Origin: Glutamicibacter nicotianae | Lineage (GTDB): Bacteria > Actinomycetota > Actinomycetes > Actinomycetales > Micrococcaceae | NCBI RefSeq assembly: GCF_006539525.1 | Contig: NZ_BJNE01000001.1 | Coordinates: 124,001-188,000 of the forward strand | Direction of reading: 5' to 3' | Length of the DNA stretch: 64,000 nucleotides | Part shown: positions 52,742 to 61,717 of the stretch, in pieces | Position numbering within the stretch: position 1 is the first letter of the stretch | Layout: the number at the start of each line of letters is the position of its first letter | The notes under the pieces: generated by a model | Database searches by the model: none | What the model saw: the letters and a program-made list of their open reading frames with translations, nothing else | Told to the model about the DNA's origin: nothing | Translations under genes and position numbers: made by a program

Positions 52742-53968
52742 GTGAAGCGAATTGTCCTAGGCGTCTCGGCTGGCATCGCCGCCTACAAGTCCGTGCTCCT
52801 GCTGCGCTTGCTGCGCGAAGCCGGCCACCATGTCGATGTGATCCCCACCCAGAACGTCGCGAACTTCGTGGGCAATGCCACCTGGGAGGCCCTGTCCGGA
52901 AATCCGGTGACCTCGAATGTGTTCGAAGCGGTCGATACCGTCAACCACGTGCGTCTCGGCCAGCAGGCCGATCTGGTATTGATTGTTCCGGCTACCGCCG
53001 ATGTGCTGGCCAAGGCCGCCGCAGGGCTGGCCGACGACCTGCTCACCGGCACCTTGCTGGCCACCCGGGCTCCGGTTGTGATGGCCCCCGCCATGCACAC
53101 CGAAATGTGGCAGCACCCGGCCACCGTCACGAATGTGCAGACCCTGCGCGATCGCGGCGTGCGGGTGATCGAACCTGCCTCGGGGCGGCTTACCGGAAAG
53201 GATTCGGGACCGGGCCGGCTTCCGGAACCAGATGAGATCTTCGCGGCAGTCCAGGACCTGCTCTCCGAGCCGGTGCTCGCTGGTTCCAAGGTCCTGATCA
53301 CCGCCGGGGGCACCCGCGAACCGCTGGACCCGGTGCGCTTCTTGGGCAACCGCTCCTCGGGCCGCCAGGGTGTCGCGCTGGCGCAGGCCGCCCGTGATGC
53401 CGGGGCCGAGGTCACGCTGATCGCCACCCATCTGGAAGTTCCCGCGCCGCATGGCGTGAAGCTGGTGCACGCTTCAAGCGCGCTGGAGCTGCGCGAGGCG
53501 GTCTTCGAAAACGCTCCGGGCCAGGACGTGCTGATCATGAACGCGGCGGTCGCCGATTTCCGTCCGGCACGCATCGAGAACTCGAAGATCAAGAAGCGCG
53601 ACGAGCATTCGGCACCGGTCATCGAGCTGGTGCGCAACCCCGATATCCTCGCCGAACTGGTTTCCGCCCGCAGCCAGAACCCGGACCTGCCGGAGTTCAT
53701 CGTCGGCTTTGCCGCCGAGACCGGCGACGAGCAGGGCAGCGTGCTCGAGTACGGGCAGGCCAAGCTGGAGCGCAAGGGCTGCGAAATGCTCGTGGTCAAT
53801 GAGGTGGGCGCGACGCTGACCTTCGGGCAGGAAACCAACAGCATCCACGTCCTCTTCGCCGATCACGCCGAAGCGGTGCAAGCCTCGGGCAGCAAGCTGG
53901 AGGTGGCCCGCGTGGTCATCGAGCAGATTTCGAATGCCGCAAAAAGTCATGCAGCTGTAACAAAGTGA
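52742..53968 (+). CDS. coaBC: Bifunctional phosphopantothenoylcysteine decarboxylase/phosphopantothenate-cysteine ligase
   Basis: A 408-residue fusion acting twice in coenzyme A synthesis. The N-terminal flavoprotein CoaC domain has VLGVSAGIAAYKSVLLLR, the active-site His in VNHVRLGQQADL, and PAMHTEMW; the C-terminal CoaB ligase domain begins near VLITAGGTREPLDPVRF and has NRSSGRQGVALA, MNAAVADFRP and KIKK. GTG start with GAGGAAG upstream. It follows rpoZ, as in many bacteria. Confidence 0.97.
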   Translation: MKRIVLGVSAGIAAYKSVLLLRLLREAGHHVDVIPTQNVANFVGNATWEALSGNPVTSNVFEAVDTVNHVRLGQQADLVLIVPATADVLAKAAAGLADDLLTGTLLATRAPVVMAPAMHTEMWQHPATVTNVQTLRDRGVRVIEPASGRLTGKDSGPGRLPEPDEIFAAVQDLLSEPVLAGSKVLITAGGTREPLDPVRFLGNRSSGRQGVALAQAARDAGAEVTLIATHLEVPAPHGVKLVHASSALELREAVFENAPGQDVLIMNAAVADFRPARIENSKIKKRDEHSAPVIELVRNPDILAELVSARSQNPDLPEFIVGFAAETGDEQGSVLEYGQAKLERKGCEMLVVNEVGATLTFGQETNSIHVLFADHAEAVQASGSKLEVARVVIEQISNAAKSHAAVTK

Positions 53969-54032
53969 GCCGCGCCATATGGTGTTTGTTCACGAAATGT
54001 CCTAGTTCTGCTTACCGGTCCCAGAGACCAGA

Positions 54033-54038
54033 TAGAGT
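54033..54038 (+). promoter_or_regulatory. Candidate -10 box for leaderless metK mRNA
   Basis: TAGAGT followed by six bases and the GTG of metK; no ribosome-binding site intervenes. Confidence 0.45.
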
Positions 54039-54044
54039 TATACG

Positions 54045-55250
54045 GTGACTTCAACAACCCCTGAACTTCGTCTTTTCACCTCGGAATCCGTGACCGAGGG
54101 CCACCCCGACAAGATCTGCGACCAGATCTCGGACGCGATCCTCGACGCCATGCTGGCCCAGGATCCGGACTCGAAGGTCGCCGTCGAGACGCTGACCACC
54201 ACCGGCCTGGTGCACGTGGCCGGCGAGGTGACCACCAACGGCTATGTGGAGATCCCAGAGATCGTCCGCAAGACCATTTTGGACATCGGCTACGATTCCT
54301 CGGCCAACGGCTTCGACGGGGCGCGCTGCGGCGTGTCCGTGTCCATCGGCCAGCAGTCCCAGGAAATCCACGACGGCGTCTTCAACTCGCTGGAGTCCCG
54401 CGAAGGCACCGCCAAGGACCCGCGCGACATGCAGGGCGCCGGCGACCAAGGCCTGATGTTCGGCTACGCCTCGGATGAAACCGATTCGCTGATGCCTACC
54501 TCGATCTTCCTGGCGCACCGCCTGTCCGAACGCCTGACCCAGGTCCGCAAGAACGGCCGCATGCCGCTGCTGCGCCCGGATGGCAAGACCCAGGTCACCA
54601 TCGGCTACGACGGCGACAAGCCGGTCTCGGTGGACACCGTGGTCGTTTCCAGCCAGCACGCCGCCGAATACGAGCTGGCCACGCTGAAGGCCGACCTGCA
54701 CGAAGAGGTCGTCACTCCGATCCTGGAGCGTTCGGGCCTGGATACCTCGAACACGAAGATCATCCTGAATCCTTCGGGCCCGTTCATCATCGGCGGCCCC
54801 GTCGGCGATGCCGGGTTGACCGGACGCAAGATCATCGTCGATACCTACGGCGGCTTCGCCCGCCACGGCGGCGGCGCGTTCTCCGGCAAGGATCCATCGA
54901 AGGTCGACCGCTCCGCAGCCTACGCCATGCGCTGGGTGGCCAAGAATGTGGTCGCCGCCGGCCTGGCCCGCCGCGCCGAGGTCCAGGTGGCCTACGCGAT
55001 CGGCGTGGCCCGTCCGGTGGGCCTGTACGTGGAGACCTTCGGCACCGAGACCGTTGACCCGGCGAAGATCACCAAGGCCATCAACGAGGTGTTCGACCTG
55101 CGTCCGCTGGGCATCATCGAGGACCTGGACCTCAAGCGCCCGATCTACCGCAAGACCGCTGCCCACGGCCATTTCGGCCGCGAGGACAACGACTTCACTT
55201 GGGAGAAGCTGGACCGCGTCGACGCCCTGCGCAGCTGGTTCAACGCCTAG
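54045..55250 (+). CDS. metK: S-adenosylmethionine synthase
   Basis: A 401-residue enzyme making S-adenosylmethionine from methionine and ATP. Landmarks: [20 protein letters not shown] (ATP site), [12 protein letters not shown], and the phosphate-binding [15 protein letters not shown]. The GTG start gives [11 protein letters not shown]. No SAM riboswitch is visible in the 76-base gap upstream. priA begins five bases after its stop. Confidence 0.98.
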   Translation: MTSTTPELRLFTSESVTEGHPDKICDQISDAILDAMLAQDPDSKVAVETLTTTGLVHVAGEVTTNGYVEIPEIVRKTILDIGYDSSANGFDGARCGVSVSIGQQSQEIHDGVFNSLESREGTAKDPRDMQGAGDQGLMFGYASDETDSLMPTSIFLAHRLSERLTQVRKNGRMPLLRPDGKTQVTIGYDGDKPVSVDTVVVSSQHAAEYELATLKADLHEEVVTPILERSGLDTSNTKIILNPSGPFIIGGPVGDAGLTGRKIIVDTYGGFARHGGGAFSGKDPSKVDRSAAYAMRWVAKNVVAAGLARRAEVQVAYAIGVARPVGLYVETFGTETVDPAKITKAINEVFDLRPLGIIEDLDLKRPIYRKTAAHGHFGREDNDFTWEKLDRVDALRSWFNA

Positions 55251-55255
55251 CCACC

Positions 55256-57217
55256 GTGCAGCAAGACGCCCTGATCTCAGCACCCGAGCCGGCCCGCATC
55301 AAGCGGGTTGCCCGGGTGCTGATTGATTCTTCGGTCCCGCATCTGGACCGCTTCTTCGACTACGAGATCCCGCCCTCGATGGCGGAGGATGCAGTGGCCG
55401 GAGTCCGCGTGAAGGTGCACTTCGGCCCGCAGCTGCTCTCCGGGTTCATCGTTGCCGTGCTTGAGGACTACGCCCCGGAAATGAAGCTGAGGCCGCTGGC
55501 CAAGCTGGTCAGCACCCAGGTGGCGCTGTACCCGGCTATCGTGGACGCCGCGCAGGAGGTCGCCACCCGCTACGCCGGCACCCTGTGGGATGTGGTGCGC
55601 CTGGCCGTGCCCGCCCGCGCCGCCAAGGTCGAAAAAGAGGACCTGGCCACCGTCGCCCCAAAGCTGCCCGAGGCGCCGAACCAGCTGCTCCACTACGAGC
55701 ACGGGGAGCAGGCCCTGGCCGCCTGGGGCAGTGGCGAAACCCTGCGGGCAGTGGCCACCTGGGTGCCGAATTTCCACGGATCCTGGCCCGGCTTCCTGAT
55801 GGATGCCGCCCGTCCGGTGATCGAGCGCGGCCAGCGGGTGCTGCTGATCGTGCCCGATGCCCGCGACCTGCGCCTGCTGGGCGGCTACCTCGACGAGCAC
55901 TTCGGGGCCGAGTCCTATGCCCGGCTGCAGGCCGACGACGGGCCGACACCGCGCTACCGCAACTTCCTGCGCGCCATCGGCGGGCACGTTCAGATCGTGA
56001 TCGGCACCCGCTCGGCGGCCTTGTGCCACGTGCCCGGGCTGGAAATGATGATCGTGTGGCAGGACGCGGACCACTCGCACCGCGAACAGCGCGCGCCCTA
56101 CCAGCACAGCCGCGAAGTGGCCTTGCTGCGCAGCGCCCAGGCAGGCATCTCCCTGCTGATCGCCGCGCCATCGCGCTCGGTCGAAGCCCAGCGCCTGGTG
56201 GACACCGGCTGGGCCATCGAGCTGAAGGTGCCGCGCGAGCTGCTGCGTGCGCACACCGCCCGCGTCGTGGCCACCACCAATGATTTCGAGCTGGAGCGCG
56301 ACCCGGTGCTGGCTAGGGCCCGCATCCCGTCGCTGGCTTGGCGCGAAGCCACCAAGGCGCTGGAAACCGGTCCGGTGCTGGTGCAGGTGGCGCGCACCGG
56401 GTTCATGCCGGCTCTGGCCTGCCAGGATTGCCGGACCCCTGCGCGCTGCCCCGCCTGCCAGGGCCCGCTGCACATTGCCGGCAAGGGCTCGCATGTGGCC
56501 TGCCGCTGGTGCGGGGAGCAGTACCACGACTACCGCTGCGCGCACTGCGCCTCGCCGCGGATCCGGGCGGCCAGCATCGGCGCCGACCGCACCGCCGAAG
56601 AACTCGGCCTGGCCTTTCCCAAGGTCAGCGTTATTTCTTCCACCGGAGCAAAGCCGGTGGACAGGATCGGCGACAAGCCGGCGCTGGTCGTCGCAACCCC
56701 TGGGGTCGAACCGTTTGCCGAATCCGGGTACGCCGCGGTGCTGCTGCTCGATGCCGACAGGATGATGGCCCACGATTCGCTGCGCAACGCCGAGGAAGTC
56801 ATCGCCCGATGGTTCACCGCCGCCTCCATGGCGCGGGCTGACGGAGTCGTGGTGCTGACCGGCAATCCGAGCCCTGCCGGGGCCGCGCTGGTGCGCTACG
56901 ACCCGGCGAGCTTTGCCGAACGCGAATTGGCCGAGCGCCGCGAGGTGGGGCTGCCTCCGGCGGTGCGCAGCGCGGTCATTTCGGGCCTGGGAGCCGAACG
57001 GCTGGTCGCCAACCTGGATCCCGAGACCCGTGCGCGCGTGCAAATCCATGGTCCGACGGTGATTGACGGGCCGCCGGCCCAGCACCGCTACGTGCTCTTC
57101 TTCTCCTACGCCGACGGAACTGCGGTGACCACGGCGCTGCGCCACCTGCGCGCAACCATGTCCGCGGCCAAGGACCCGGTCGTGGCGATCGCCATCGATC
57201 CGGACGACGCGCTCTAG
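55256..57217 (+). CDS. priA: Degenerate primosomal protein N' (PriA-like replication restart protein)
   Basis: A 653-residue PriA homologue. The N-terminal 3'-binding domain (VARVLIDSSVPHLDRFFDYEIP) and the paired zinc ribbons (CQDCRTPARCPACQG and CRWCGEQYHDYRCAHC) are intact. The helicase core is not: the place of Walker A GxTGSGKT reads VPNFHGSW and the DEEH box is replaced by WQDADHSH. This matches actinobacterial 'probable replication restart protein PriA', thought to lack helicase activity. The GTG at 55256 lacks a ribosome-binding site; the exact start is uncertain. Confidence 0.92.
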   Translation: MQQDALISAPEPARIKRVARVLIDSSVPHLDRFFDYEIPPSMAEDAVAGVRVKVHFGPQLLSGFIVAVLEDYAPEMKLRPLAKLVSTQVALYPAIVDAAQEVATRYAGTLWDVVRLAVPARAAKVEKEDLATVAPKLPEAPNQLLHYEHGEQALAAWGSGETLRAVATWVPNFHGSWPGFLMDAARPVIERGQRVLLIVPDARDLRLLGGYLDEHFGAESYARLQADDGPTPRYRNFLRAIGGHVQIVIGTRSAALCHVPGLEMMIVWQDADHSHREQRAPYQHSREVALLRSAQAGISLLIAAPSRSVEAQRLVDTGWAIELKVPRELLRAHTARVVATTNDFELERDPVLARARIPSLAWREATKALETGPVLVQVARTGFMPALACQDCRTPARCPACQGPLHIAGKGSHVACRWCGEQYHDYRCAHCASPRIRAASIGADRTAEELGLAFPKVSVISSTGAKPVDRIGDKPALVVATPGVEPFAESGYAAVLLLDADRMMAHDSLRNAEEVIARWFTAASMARADGVVVLTGNPSPAGAALVRYDPASFAERELAERREVGLPPAVRSAVISGLGAERLVANLDPETRARVQIHGPTVIDGPPAQHRYVLFFSYADGTAVTTALRHLRATMSAAKDPVVAIAIDPDDAL

Positions 57218-57232
57218 GAACGTGCCGCGGCG

Positions 57233-58108
57233 CTAGTGTCGGCCAGCTGCCAGCTGCTGCAGGAAGCGGTCGATGGCCTTCGCGGTTTCCGGGGCCTTTT
57301 CATAGTGGATCAGGTGCCCGACGTTCTCGAGCATCACCAGCTGCGCGTCGGCGAAGCTGGCCCGCAGCGTTTCCTGCGTCTGCGGGGTGCCCAATTCGTC
57401 TTCCCTCCCGGCGACCATTAGCGTGGGCAGTCCCAGGGCAGGGGAGCAGTCCCCGACGGTCGAGCTGATCGACGCGCGGTAGGACTGGGCCAGGGTCGCG
57501 CGCGAATGGAAGCCGCCGAAATAGGCGCGGTGCTGCTCGCGCACGTAGGCCCGGATGTCCGGGTCCTTGCTCTTGGTCATCACCAGGCTCATCGCATCGC
57601 TGAACAGCCTGGATCGCAGCAGCGCTTCGCCGATGCCCGCCGGAATCCTGGCGCATGCCTCGTAGTAGCCGCTGGCCAGCTTGGACAGCAGCGCCTGGTC
57701 GGATTCCAAGGCAAGCTCCGAGATCGGATTCAGCAAGAGCAACGAGGCGAAGCTGCGCACGGTGGCCAGCTTGGCGGCCACGATCGATCCGAAGGAATGC
57801 CCCAGCAGGTGCACCGAAGGACCCAGCTGCAGTTCTTCGGCCAGCTGGTTGAGCACCGCCGCATACCCGTCGACATCGTGGTCCAGATCCAGCATCGACG
57901 TCGAGGAGCCGAAACCCGGCAGGTCGGGGACGACCACCGTGTAGTGCGGCAGATGCGAGACGATGCGCGCCAGCCCGTGGTGGTCTCCGCGGAATCCGTG
58001 CACCGCGTAGATCACGCCGCGCGAGGGCTTCTGGGCCGGGTGGGTGTAGACGCGGATTTCGGCGCCGTTGAAATGGTGGGTGGTCGCTAGCTGCTGTCGG
58101 GGGGCCAT
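57233..58108 (-). CDS. Alpha/beta hydrolase
   Basis: A 291-residue alpha/beta hydrolase of the lipase/epoxide-hydrolase type. The oxyanion region is VHGFRGDHHGL, the nucleophile elbow GHSFGS (Ser), an acidic residue lies in VAGREDELGT and the His in NVGHLIHYEKAP. No signal peptide. Its ATG is preceded by TAGGGT seven bases upstream and no ribosome-binding site, so the mRNA may be leaderless, with the box overlapping the stop of the SorC-type gene. The substrate is unknown. Confidence 0.85.
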   Translation of the reverse strand: MAPRQQLATTHHFNGAEIRVYTHPAQKPSRGVIYAVHGFRGDHHGLARIVSHLPHYTVVVPDLPGFGSSTSMLDLDHDVDGYAAVLNQLAEELQLGPSVHLLGHSFGSIVAAKLATVRSFASLLLLNPISELALESDQALLSKLASGYYEACARIPAGIGEALLRSRLFSDAMSLVMTKSKDPDIRAYVREQHRAYFGGFHSRATLAQSYRASISSTVGDCSPALGLPTLMVAGREDELGTPQTQETLRASFADAQLVMLENVGHLIHYEKAPETAKAIDRFLQQLAAGRH

Positions 58109-58118
58109 GGCTTTAACC

Positions 58119-59126
58119 CTACCCGTCCAGCAGCGCCAGGGCCGTGCCCTCGTCGATCACCAGATCGGTGATCAACCCGCCTTTAAGCGCACCGCGCACC
58201 GCCTGCAGCTTGCCGCGCCCTGCAACCACGCAGAACCGTGTCGGCACCTTGCGCAGTGCATCGAGGGCTGGCCCGGTGGAACGGGCATTGAGCGAAATAT
58301 TCGAGCTGGTGCCGTTCTTGTCGAAGAACACCGTGGCCACGTCGCCGACCACACCGATCTCGTTCAGTTCCTGGGCTTCGTCTTTGGTCAAGTAGCCGCC
58401 GCGGTACACCTGCGAGACGACAGCGGAACCGGCCGAGCCCAGCGAGAACACCGCGAGGTTCATCTCCTTCTGCACCTGCAGCACCCGTTGGATCGACGTC
58501 TCCTGCCACATGGCTTCGCGGGTGGATGCCCGGTCGAAGAAGGCCGGGACCGGGAACTGCTCGGTGCGTGCGGTGAAGGCCTGGCCGAAACGCGTGAGGA
58601 TGTCGCTGGCGTAGCGCACTCCGCTGGTCACCGGGTTTGCCGCCCCGTTGAGCTGCACGATTTTCGTGTCATGGGTGGGGTGCGAGCCCAGGGCCATGGA
58701 CACCGCCTGCATCGTCGACCCCCATGCGACGCCCACGGTCATCGAGGAGGAGACCATGCCGCCGAGCAGATAGGCGGCGTGCGCAGCGACGCGGGAAAGC
58801 AATTCGGAGTCGTCCATGTTGCCGTCGGTGGGCACGACGTTGAAGCTTATCCCGTAGTGCTCGGAGAGCTGGTTGCCCAGCAGCGCCGACATGTTGGCGC
58901 TGGGCGAGATGCTGATCGAGACCATGCCGGTGCGCTTAGCGTGGGAGAGCAAGCGGGAGACCGTCGAACGCGAGGTTCCCAGCTCTTTGGCGATCGCTTC
59001 CATCTTCATGTCCTGCAGGTAGTACAGCTGGGCGGCGCGCAGCGCGTCCTTGGCCTTGGGAGTGCTGTGCACGGATGTGCCATTCGTTGCCCGTTTGTAG
59101 GTGCCCCGGGGGGAGGATTTCATCAT
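58119..59126 (-). CDS. SorC/DeoR-type sugar-binding transcriptional regulator, probable glp regulator
   Basis: A 335-residue regulator. The helix-turn-helix (AAQLYYLQDMKMEAIAKEL, then SRSTVSRLLSHAKRTGMV) is followed by the SorC-type sugar-phosphate-binding domain with VGVAWGSTMQAV, LNGAANP, and FSLGSAGS. It is divergent from glpD across a 106-base gap containing repeated operator-like elements, so control of the glycerol genes in response to a phosphorylated metabolite is likely but inferred. Two adjacent ATG codons could start it. Confidence 0.9.
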   Translation of the reverse strand: MMKSSPRGTYKRATNGTSVHSTPKAKDALRAAQLYYLQDMKMEAIAKELGTSRSTVSRLLSHAKRTGMVSISISPSANMSALLGNQLSEHYGISFNVVPTDGNMDDSELLSRVAAHAAYLLGGMVSSSMTVGVAWGSTMQAVSMALGSHPTHDTKIVQLNGAANPVTSGVRYASDILTRFGQAFTARTEQFPVPAFFDRASTREAMWQETSIQRVLQVQKEMNLAVFSLGSAGSAVVSQVYRGGYLTKDEAQELNEIGVVGDVATVFFDKNGTSSNISLNARSTGPALDALRKVPTRFCVVAGRGKLQAVRGALKGGLITDLVIDEGTALALLDG

Positions 59127-59141
59127 GATTCAGACCACTTC

Positions 59142-59165
59142 TGCACGTTTGTGCATTTTGTTTGA
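59142..59165 (+). promoter_or_regulatory. Operator candidate 1 between the SorC-type gene and glpD
   Basis: Contains the perfect palindrome TGCAC-GTTT-GTGCA and the element TTTGTGC-ATT-TTGT-TTGA, whose counterpart is inverted at 59213-59230. A -35-like TTGACC (59162-59167) overlaps it. Confidence 0.5.
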
Positions 59166-59212
59166 CCGCTTTGCCGTTCTGTAACAAGACTAGCTTCAGA
59201 CTCATCCATTTA

Positions 59213-59230
59213 TTACACAAGGGGCACAAA
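59213..59230 (-). promoter_or_regulatory. Operator candidate 2, adjacent to the glpD start
   Basis: On the minus strand TTTGTGC-CCC-TTGT-GTAA, sharing 13 of 15 non-spacer positions with candidate 1 in opposite orientation. It ends two bases before the glpD GTG, where a bound protein could block initiation. Confidence 0.5.
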
Positions 59231-59232
59231 TC

Positions 59233-60912
59233 GTGATTCGGGAACAGCTAGCCAAACTGCGTGAACGTCCGCAGGCGAAGGTTCTGGTTGTTGGCGGCGG
59301 CATCAACGGCGTCGCCACTTTCCGCTACCTGGCCATGCAGGGGATCGATGTCGCCCTGGTCGAGCGGGGCGACTACTGCCAGGGCGCCTCCGGTGCCAGC
59401 TCTCACATGATCCACGGCGGAATCCGCTACCTCGAAAACGGCGAGTTCCGCCTGGTCCACGAATCCGTGCAGGAACGCAACTCGCTGCTGGAAATCGCAC
59501 CGCACTACGTGAAGCCGCTGCAGACCACCATCCCCATTTTCTCCACGTTTTCCGGCATGCTCAGCGCGCCAATGCGCTTCTTGACCCACAAGTCGGGCAA
59601 GCCGACCGAACGCGGCGCAGCGCTGATCAAGGCCGGCCTGATCATGTATGACGTGTTCGCTGGCATCGGCGGACGCAACACCCCATGGCACAACTTCAAG
59701 GCCGGGAAGGCTGCCCGCCAAGACCTTCCAGCACTGCGCGACGATGTCAGGTACACCGCCACCTACTTCGACGCTTCGGTGCACAACCCGGAGCGGCTGA
59801 CCCTGGACGTGCTGCGCGAAGGGCTGAACGCCAACGACCAGGCCCGCGCCAGCAACTACGTCGAGCTGACCGGAGTCGAATCAGGCACCGCGAAGCTGCG
59901 CGACGTGCTCTCCGGCGAAGAATTCGACTTCGACGCCGAGGTCATCATCAACGCAACCGGCGCATGGGTCGACATGACCAACAAGGATCTGGGACGCGAA
60001 ACCAAGTGGACCGGCGGCACCAAGGGATCGCACATCGTGCTGGACCACCCGGAACTGCTTGCCGCTACCGGCGGCCGCGAGATCTTCTTCGAACATGAAG
60101 ATGGCCGCATCGTGCTGATTTACCCGATGCTCGGCCGCGTGCTGGTAGGCACCACGGACCTCGAGCACGACATGAACGAACCAGCGGTATGCACCGATGA
60201 GGAAGTGGAGTACTTCTTCGACTTGGTGCACCACGTCTTCCCGGGCATCAAGGCCACCGAAGAGCAGATCGTCTACAAGTTCTCCGGCGTCCGCCCGCTC
60301 CCCAGCCACGACGATACCGCTCCAGGGTTCGTGTCCCGTGACTACCAGATCAAGGAAACCCGCCTGACAGACACCACCACCATGCTTTCGCTGATCGGCG
60401 GCAAGTGGACCACGTTCCGCGCACTGAGCGAAAACCTGGGCGGTAAGGCCCTGGAATTCCTGGGCGCCCGCGAAGTGAAGTCCACCGCCGGGGTGGCCAT
60501 CGGCGGCGGCAAGAACTTCCCTCGCAACGACGGCGAAGTTGCCGCCTGGTTCGCAGCACGTGAAAGCCGTGCCGGACGCGAACGCCTGCGCATTCTGCTT
60601 GAACGCTATGGAACCGGCGCCGACGCGCTGCTCGAGGCCATCGGCGAGAACGAGACCCTGCTGGAGCACACCAAGGAACTGAGCTGCGAAGAATTGGCCT
60701 ACATGGCCAACTACGAGCAGGTCGGCCGCTTGATCGACGTTTTCATCCGCCGCACCAATCTGGCCTTCCGTGGCCTGGTAACAAAGAATTTGGTGATCGA
60801 GGTCGCTAACTGCCTCGCTGATCCGATGGGCTGGGACAAGTCCCAGATCCAAGCCGAGATCGACCATTCTGTCTCGGTCCTTGCAGATGCCCACGGAGTT
60901 CTCCTGGATTAA
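59233..60912 (+). CDS. glpD: Aerobic glycerol-3-phosphate dehydrogenase
   Basis: A 559-residue FAD-dependent, membrane-associated enzyme oxidising glycerol 3-phosphate to dihydroxyacetone phosphate and feeding electrons to quinone. The FAD loop VLVVGGGINGVATFRYLAMQ is at the start, followed by SGASSHMIHGGIRYLENGEF and GRVLVGTTDLEHD; the C-terminal DAO_C cap ends the protein. GTG start with AAGGGG at 59219-59224 as a possible ribosome-binding site. First gene of glpD-glpF-glpK. Confidence 0.96.
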   Translation: MIREQLAKLRERPQAKVLVVGGGINGVATFRYLAMQGIDVALVERGDYCQGASGASSHMIHGGIRYLENGEFRLVHESVQERNSLLEIAPHYVKPLQTTIPIFSTFSGMLSAPMRFLTHKSGKPTERGAALIKAGLIMYDVFAGIGGRNTPWHNFKAGKAARQDLPALRDDVRYTATYFDASVHNPERLTLDVLREGLNANDQARASNYVELTGVESGTAKLRDVLSGEEFDFDAEVIINATGAWVDMTNKDLGRETKWTGGTKGSHIVLDHPELLAATGGREIFFEHEDGRIVLIYPMLGRVLVGTTDLEHDMNEPAVCTDEEVEYFFDLVHHVFPGIKATEEQIVYKFSGVRPLPSHDDTAPGFVSRDYQIKETRLTDTTTMLSLIGGKWTTFRALSENLGGKALEFLGAREVKSTAGVAIGGGKNFPRNDGEVAAWFAARESRAGRERLRILLERYGTGADALLEAIGENETLLEHTKELSCEELAYMANYEQVGRLIDVFIRRTNLAFRGLVTKNLVIEVANCLADPMGWDKSQIQAEIDHSVSVLADAHGVLLD

Positions 60913-60922
60913 TCTGCTCTTG

Positions 60923-60945
60923 GCCGGCGGCAAATTGCTGCCGGC
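60923..60945 (+). other. Intercistronic hairpin between glpD and glpF
   Basis: Stem GCCGGCGGC/GCTGCCGGC with loop AAATT, 10 bases past the glpD stop, without a U-tract. It may trim or stabilise the glpD message rather than terminate fully. Confidence 0.5.
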
Positions 60946-60971
60946 AGTTGAAATCACCTAAGAGGTCAATG

Positions 60972-61700
60972 ATGTCCACTCACGTGTTTTTCGCCGAGAT
61001 GCTCGGCACCTTCGTACTATTGCTGATGGGTGGCGGCGTCTGCGCCAATGTCGCCTTGAAAGGCACATTAGGTAGCGCCGCTGGCTGGTTGTCCATCAGC
61101 TTCGGCTGGGGCTTTGCTGTTTACTGCGGCGTGTGGGTTGCCGGTATTTCCGGTGCGCACCTGAACCCTGCGGTGACCTTGGGCCTGATGGTCAATAGCG
61201 ACGTCACCGAATACGCTCCGGGAGTTGCCATCACCTTGGCCACCACCTTGCTGTATTTCCTGGCGCAGTTCATCGGCGCATTCCTTGGTGCCGTGGGCGT
61301 CTGGCTGGCCTACAAGAAGCACCTTGATGACCCGCAGAATGCCGGGAACCAGCTGGGCGTCTTCGCAACCGGCCCGGCTATCCGCTCCTACGGATGGAAC
61401 GTGGTCACCGAGATCTTCGGTACCTTCATTTTGGTCTTCGTGATCGCTGGCCTGGGCAAGACTCCGCACCAGCTGGGCCCACTGGCCGTAGCATTGCTGG
61501 TTGTTGCCATCGGCCTGTCCCTGGGTGGAGCCACCGGCTACGCCATCAACCCATTCCGTGACCTTGCCCCACGCTTGGCGCACCAGTTGCTGCCAATCAA
61601 GGGCAAGGGCGGTTCGGACTGGGCTTACTCCTGGGTTCCACTTGCTGGCCCAGCAATCGGCGGTATCCTCGGCGGCGCGCTTGCCGCGGCAATGTTCTAG
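60972..61700 (+). CDS. glpF: Glycerol facilitator/aquaporin with NPF variant
   Basis: A 242-residue MIP-family channel with six predicted helices. The first pore motif is SGAHLNPAV (NPA 65-67). The second reads AINPFRDLAP, so NPA becomes NPF at 193-195 while the following Arg and the Asp typical of glycerol channels are kept. Position between glpD and glpK supports glycerol uptake. I chose the second of two adjacent ATGs because AGAGG is then six bases upstream; the first (60969) is possible. Confidence 0.93.
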   Translation: MSTHVFFAEMLGTFVLLLMGGGVCANVALKGTLGSAAGWLSISFGWGFAVYCGVWVAGISGAHLNPAVTLGLMVNSDVTEYAPGVAITLATTLLYFLAQFIGAFLGAVGVWLAYKKHLDDPQNAGNQLGVFATGPAIRSYGWNVVTEIFGTFILVFVIAGLGKTPHQLGPLAVALLVVAIGLSLGGATGYAINPFRDLAPRLAHQLLPIKGKGGSDWAYSWVPLAGPAIGGILGGALAAAMF

Positions 61701-61717
61701 AAAGAGAGTAGTGAATC

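Noticed and set aside
53969-54044. Possible SAM riboswitch before metK
   Set aside because: The gap is only 76 bases and shows neither the conserved core nor a terminator pair.
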